Positions 13,654 to 17,226 of a stretch of DNA of 17,226 bases are shown one piece after another; position 1 is the first letter of the stretch; each line of letters starts with the position of its first letter. The notes under the pieces were generated by a model, which was not told the DNA's origin, searched no databases, and worked only from the letters and a program-made list of their open reading frames with translations. Position numbers and translations under genes: made by a program. The stretch spans positions 127,788-145,013 of the forward strand of contig NZHL01000008.1 in the NCBI GenBank assembly GCA_002691365.1, in the 5' to 3' direction. This DNA comes from Fidelibacterota bacterium (lineage in GTDB: Bacteria; Fidelibacterota; Marinisomatia; Marinisomatales; S15-B10).

Positions 13654-16600
13654 TGTTGCTACACCAACACTAAACATAGTACCTACGAAAGCCAATAAAA
13701 GTGGCCAACTACTTGATATAAACTGCTGAGAAGAGGGATCATCATATACATGGATAGAAAATTCATGAGAAGTTGTCGCACCTCTTTCATCTATTGCTGC
13801 TATAATAATATTGTTGACTCCTCTTTGCGTTAATCTTGGTTTCCAGCGTAACATACCATTCTCCGGATTAAATTTAGCATATTTTGGAATTTTAATTGCT
13901 CTAAGTTGAACATTGTCATTATTTAAATCTTCTGTTACCATTCTGTATCTATATTCAAAATTGGATAGAGCTACTGGTTTTGGTTGTGTAATTATAGTTG
14001 GAGATATATTAACAAACAATCGAGTTTCTTGAAAATCTGATACAAGCCCATCACTTGTTTCAACTTCAAAAATATTACCATTAATTTGAGATTCTTTTGG
14101 TTTCCAACTAATTTTTCCATCTCTAGATATTTGCATACCTTTTGGAGCTTTTGTTAATTTATATGTTAAATCTCTATCTGAGTTTTTATCTTCGACAACA
14201 ACAGAGTATCCATAAAGATCACCAACTCGTGCAGATTTCGGTGCCGTAGATATTATTGTGGGCGGGTGATTTATATATAATTCAAAACTTTGTTCATCTC
14301 TAGAATATCCATCTGAAACCATAAAAGTTACTTTGTGATTATCAAATTGAGAATTACTAGGTGTCCAATTAATTTCACCAGTATTTTCGTTTACAAACAT
14401 TCCATCCGGAAAATCTAATAAAGAATATTGTTTAAAAGGAATTCGGTCTACATTTACTTTTGGTGGTTTACCTTTATTTCCATCAAAAAAATGAAAAAGA
14501 ACATCTTGAAGTTTAGGGGTTTTTGTATCGATTGTATTAATTATCACTATTAGTTTATTATTTTCCCAAAAAATATTTTGAACATATTTTTTTAAATTTA
14601 TTCTTGAAACAGTTTCTTCTATTAATTGTTCTTCATTTGTTTTATTATCTTCATGGTCAATTAAAATCGATTTTTTTGATTTAAATTCCCCTATATATCT
14701 TTCAATATTATCAACAAATAAATCGTCTTCAATTTCAACAGAAAAGACACGAGAATTTTTAATTTCATTTATAGCTGTAATATTATCAAACAACATTAAA
14801 CTGCCACTATTATAATCCTTAAGTTCAACTTTATAGTTGAAAATTTCACCTACGGTTCCCAGTATAGGAGGATTAGATATTATTCTTACAGGAGAGTTTA
14901 CAAAGAAATCATATTTTTCAACTTTAGTAGTGTGACCATCAGAAATTTCAATTTCAGCGTAGGAAAAATCTAAATTATCTTCTGTAGGAATCCATAAAAT
15001 TCTTCCACTTGAAGGATCAATTCTCATTCCGTCTGGCATTATTATTGGCTCATATCTAATAATATCAAACTCATTTGGGTCATTAATTCCTAATTGAAAA
15101 TCAAAGGTGTCATTAACAGTAATCTTGGTCATGGATGCTGGTGTATTAGAAAAAACTGGTGGATGATTTACGAAAAGCTTTACATATTGAGTGTCAACAG
15201 CCACACCATGATTAGTGGAAACAACAAATCTTTGAGTATCAATTTGTGTGGATTGAGGTGTCCAAGTAACCCTACCAGTACTATCGATTTTCATTCCATA
15301 AGGACCATCAACTAAAGAGTATTTTAATTCATTTGATTTATCTTCAGGCATACTTACTTCTAATTGGTAAAAATATTCTTCATTAACAGTGGTAAAGCTT
15401 TCAGGAATTGATGTGATAGCAACTTGACCTCTTGAATATAATTTAAAAGATTGAACATCTCTATCAAATCCATCTGAGGAAACTATTCTAACATCGTAAA
15501 TATTAATATGTGATTTATTTGTTTGCCATCTCAGGCCACCTTGTTGATTTATTTCCATTCCTTCCGGTGCTTCTTCAAGAGTGTATCTAATATAAGCATC
15601 TTCATTATTATCAAAAGTATGAATTTTATATTGAAACAAATCACCAGCAACGAATTCCGTAATTTCGGGATAAGAAACAATTTGAGGTGGATCATTTACA
15701 TAGATCCAAAACCTAGATTCAATAGTTGCTAATTCTGGAACAACTTGATATGTAACCACACCATCATCATCAGTTGTTATTATATCTACTCTTTCTCCAA
15801 CTTTCATTTTTAGCATAAACGAAAGCTGGTATGCACCAAGTTGCATTTCATCTGGAACCCATTCTATAGATTTTGTATCATAATGAAAATACATTCCTCT
15901 GGGAGGTGAATCGATCCATCGAAAACTAAAAAACTCTTTTTCCTCATCTTCAGGTATAGTGTACGCAAAAGTTTGATGCACTGGTAATATATAAGATGGT
16001 AAAATACCTATCGGAAGAGGAATTCCTTCAGATGGAATAATATCATCAATTATTTTTGCTGTATCTGGAGTAGCTATTTGAGGAATGTAAGTATCAACCA
16101 GTATTTCTTCTGGATATTCCGGAACAGAACCTAATTCAAAATAAAAAAGTTCATTTTCTTCACCATTCCATCCACCAGCAATAACAGTACCTAAATAAAT
16201 TTGGTCAATGATTTCGGGTATTACCGAAAAAATTTGAGGACTATTTATATTGTTATTTCCGTTAACAGAGAAATATTCATTTAATCTCGGTTCATTTTGA
16301 CTTCTACCATATGAAACAGTTACAATACCTTGTTCACCACTAATTAAAATTAAATCAACGTAACCATCTTGATTAAAATCAGCAGATTTAAGATCTGAAA
16401 GTGGACCAGCTTCAACCTGAATTTGAGAAATATCAATGTTTTGTTCAAACATTGACACTTTTATAATATGTCCAGATTGAAAAGGTATTATTATATTTTC
16501 ATTATCATAAAGATTGAAGTTTATATTAGAAATTGATTTTGATAAGATATTAGACATTCCATTTATTTTTTTTATACGTTCAGAACCTGGCCTAAGAAGA

Positions 16601-17226
16601 CCACCCTGATTAATTAACGATTGAACTTTTAGAATATTTTTATCTTGACTAAAAGCTAATAGTTCTGAAAAACCATCTCTATTATAATCGAGAGAAGCAA
16701 TATGTATATTATTAGGTGTTGTTAAAAAAGACTCCATTAAAAAAGATTGAATCTCATAAAACTCAGGTGTATCATTTCCAGTAACTCCTAAAATAGATAT
16801 TATTGGTTCTGAACCAGATAAAGCTACAGCTATTTCATCTTTACCATCTGCATTGAGGTCTAAAACGGAAACATTTTTAATATATTGCATACTCTGTTCA
16901 TCTGTAAGGGCTATTGAAACCATTGGATTTGAGGAAAATGTAGAGCCTTTCCATTCATATACATATAACAAAGCTTGTGAAAACACAGGCATATCAGGAA
17001 ATGGTCTGTTTATTGATACTACCATTTCTGGAATTCCACTACCATCAAAATCAGCAATATTAGCCGATATTATTGAACCTTCAATATCTTTTGGTGCGCT
17101 TAAACTCCAAAGTAATTGAGGATAACCAAGTTCATCTATTTCATAATAAGCTATTCTTGAAGCTGATTCAACATTTACTTTTTCTGATTCAAACGAAATA
17201 AATTCAACTAGATCATCATTGTCTAA
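13645..17226 (-). CDS. Large VCBS/FG-GAP and putative-Ig repeat surface protein, 5'-truncated by window edge
   Basis: The frame is open to the right edge: the 67 codons before the first in-window Met (17025) have no stop and encode repeat-like sequence, so the true start lies outside. The 1,193 visible residues fall into two parts. Residues 1-300 hold four calcium-loop motifs of the FG-GAP/VCBS type (DFDGSG 59-64, DLNADG about 123, DYNRDG about 180, DFNQDG about 283), suggesting a beta-propeller. Residues about 410-1165 hold seven cadherin-like/putative-Ig modules, each with a GM-x-I...G-x-I-x-W-x-P-type core, with tryptophans near 456, 567, 655, 745, 954, 1041 and 1128. Module five has an insertion of roughly 120 residues. 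The C-terminus has a hydrophobic segment (SSSWPLLLAFVGTMFSVGV) that may anchor it. Any signal peptide would be off-window. Probable roles are adhesion or envelope structure; this is inference. Confidence 0.85.
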   Translation of the reverse strand, partial: LDNDDLVEFISFESEKVNVESASRIAYYEIDELGYPQLLWSLSAPKDIEGSIISANIADFDGSGIPEMVVSINRPFPDMPVFSQALLYVYEWKGSTFSSNPMVSIALTDEQSMQYIKNVSVLDLNADGKDEIAVALSGSEPIISILGVTGNDTPEFYEIQSFLMESFLTTPNNIHIASLDYNRDGFSELLAFSQDKNILKVQSLINQGGLLRPGSERIKKINGMSNILSKSISNINFNLYDNENIIIPFQSGHIIKVSMFEQNIDISQIQVEAGPLSDLKSADFNQDGYVDLILISGEQGIVTVSYGRSQNEPRLNEYFSVNGNNNINSPQIFSVIPEIIDQIYLGTVIAGGWNGEENELFYFELGSVPEYPEEILVDTYIPQIATPDTAKIIDDIIPSEGIPLPIGILPSYILPVHQTFAYTIPEDEEKEFFSFRWIDSPPRGMYFHYDTKSIEWVPDEMQLGAYQLSFMLKMKVGERVDIITTDDDGVVTYQVVPELATIESRFWIYVNDPPQIVSYPEITEFVAGDLFQYKIHTFDNNEDAYIRYTLEEAPEGMEINQQGGLRWQTNKSHINIYDVRIVSSDGFDRDVQSFKLYSRGQVAITSIPESFTTVNEEYFYQLEVSMPEDKSNELKYSLVDGPYGMKIDSTGRVTWTPQSTQIDTQRFVVSTNHGVAVDTQYVKLFVNHPPVFSNTPASMTKITVNDTFDFQLGINDPNEFDIIRYEPIIMPDGMRIDPSSGRILWIPTEDNLDFSYAEIEISDGHTTKVEKYDFFVNSPVRIISNPPILGTVGEIFNYKVELKDYNSGSLMLFDNITAINEIKNSRVFSVEIEDDLFVDNIERYIGEFKSKKSILIDHEDNKTNEEQLIEETVSRINLKKYVQNIFWENNKLIVIINTIDTKTPKLQDVLFHFFDGNKGKPPKVNVDRIPFKQYSLLDFPDGMFVNENTGEINWTPSNSQFDNHKVTFMVSDGYSRDEQSFELYINHPPTIISTAPKSARVGDLYGYSVVVEDKNSDRDLTYKLTKAPKGMQISRDGKISWKPKESQINGNIFEVETSDGLVSDFQETRLFVNISPTIITQPKPVALSNFEYRYRMVTEDLNNDNVQLRAIKIPKYAKFNPENGMLRWKPRLTQRGVNNIIIAAIDERGATTSHEFSIHVYDDPSSQQFISSSWPLLLAFVGTMFSVGVATSN

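Noticed and set aside
17023..17025. ATG at 17025 as the start of the large minus-strand gene
   Set aside because: The upstream 67 codons are open and encode a DFDGSGIPE repeat motif continuous with the protein, so this Met is internal.
16853..17119. Plus-strand ORF of 88 codons opposite the large repeat protein
   Set aside because: The minus strand carries clear calcium-loop repeats through this stretch; the plus-strand product has no recognisable features.

Overview
The window is very AT-rich and reads like a chromosomal core-gene segment of a Gram-negative (diderm) bacterium. The lipid A kinase lpxK, a DUF374 acyltransferase, a SurA-type periplasmic chaperone and a lipoprotein signal all point to an outer membrane. 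The gene order, the extreme AT bias and the VCBS plus putative-Ig surface protein suggest an uncultured marine lineage of the FCB superphylum, for example Neomarinimicrobiota (SAR406). That placement is inference; no rRNA or other decisive marker is present.

Layout. (1) Positions 1-4436, + strand: the C-terminal three quarters of mfd (5' end cut by the window), a small parvulin lipoprotein and a surA-like chaperone, all overlapping at their ends. (2) Positions 4437-4766: a 330-bp gene-free, extremely AT-rich spacer. It holds a terminator-like hairpin, two palindromes, two identical DnaA-box-like 9-mers and a possible dnaN promoter, and is a candidate replication origin. (3) Positions 4767-10683, + strand: a replication/topology block of dnaN, a DUF721/DciA-like gene, gyrB and gyrA. 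Neither dnaA nor recF is in the block. (4) Positions 10680-13653, + strand: a YggS-type PLP-binding protein, a shortened purine-nucleoside-phosphorylase-like protein of unknown activity, then after a 115-bp gap a DUF374 acyltransferase and lpxK. (5) Positions 13645-17226, - strand: a very large exported-looking protein with an N-terminal FG-GAP/VCBS region and seven cadherin-like/putative-Ig modules. Its 5' end lies beyond the window and its 3' end overlaps lpxK convergently.

Functionally, DnaN, the DciA-like protein and gyrase serve replication, while Mfd couples transcription to repair. The two parvulin proteins serve envelope protein folding, and the acyltransferase and LpxK serve outer-membrane lipid synthesis. 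Most + strand genes are packed with 0-30 bp gaps or short overlaps, so they probably form a few long transcription units. No mobile element, CRISPR array, tRNA or rRNA was seen. The least explained items are the short PNP-like protein, the giant repeat protein with an insertion in its fifth module, and the spacer before dnaN, across which coding-strand base skew appears to change from T-rich to A-rich.
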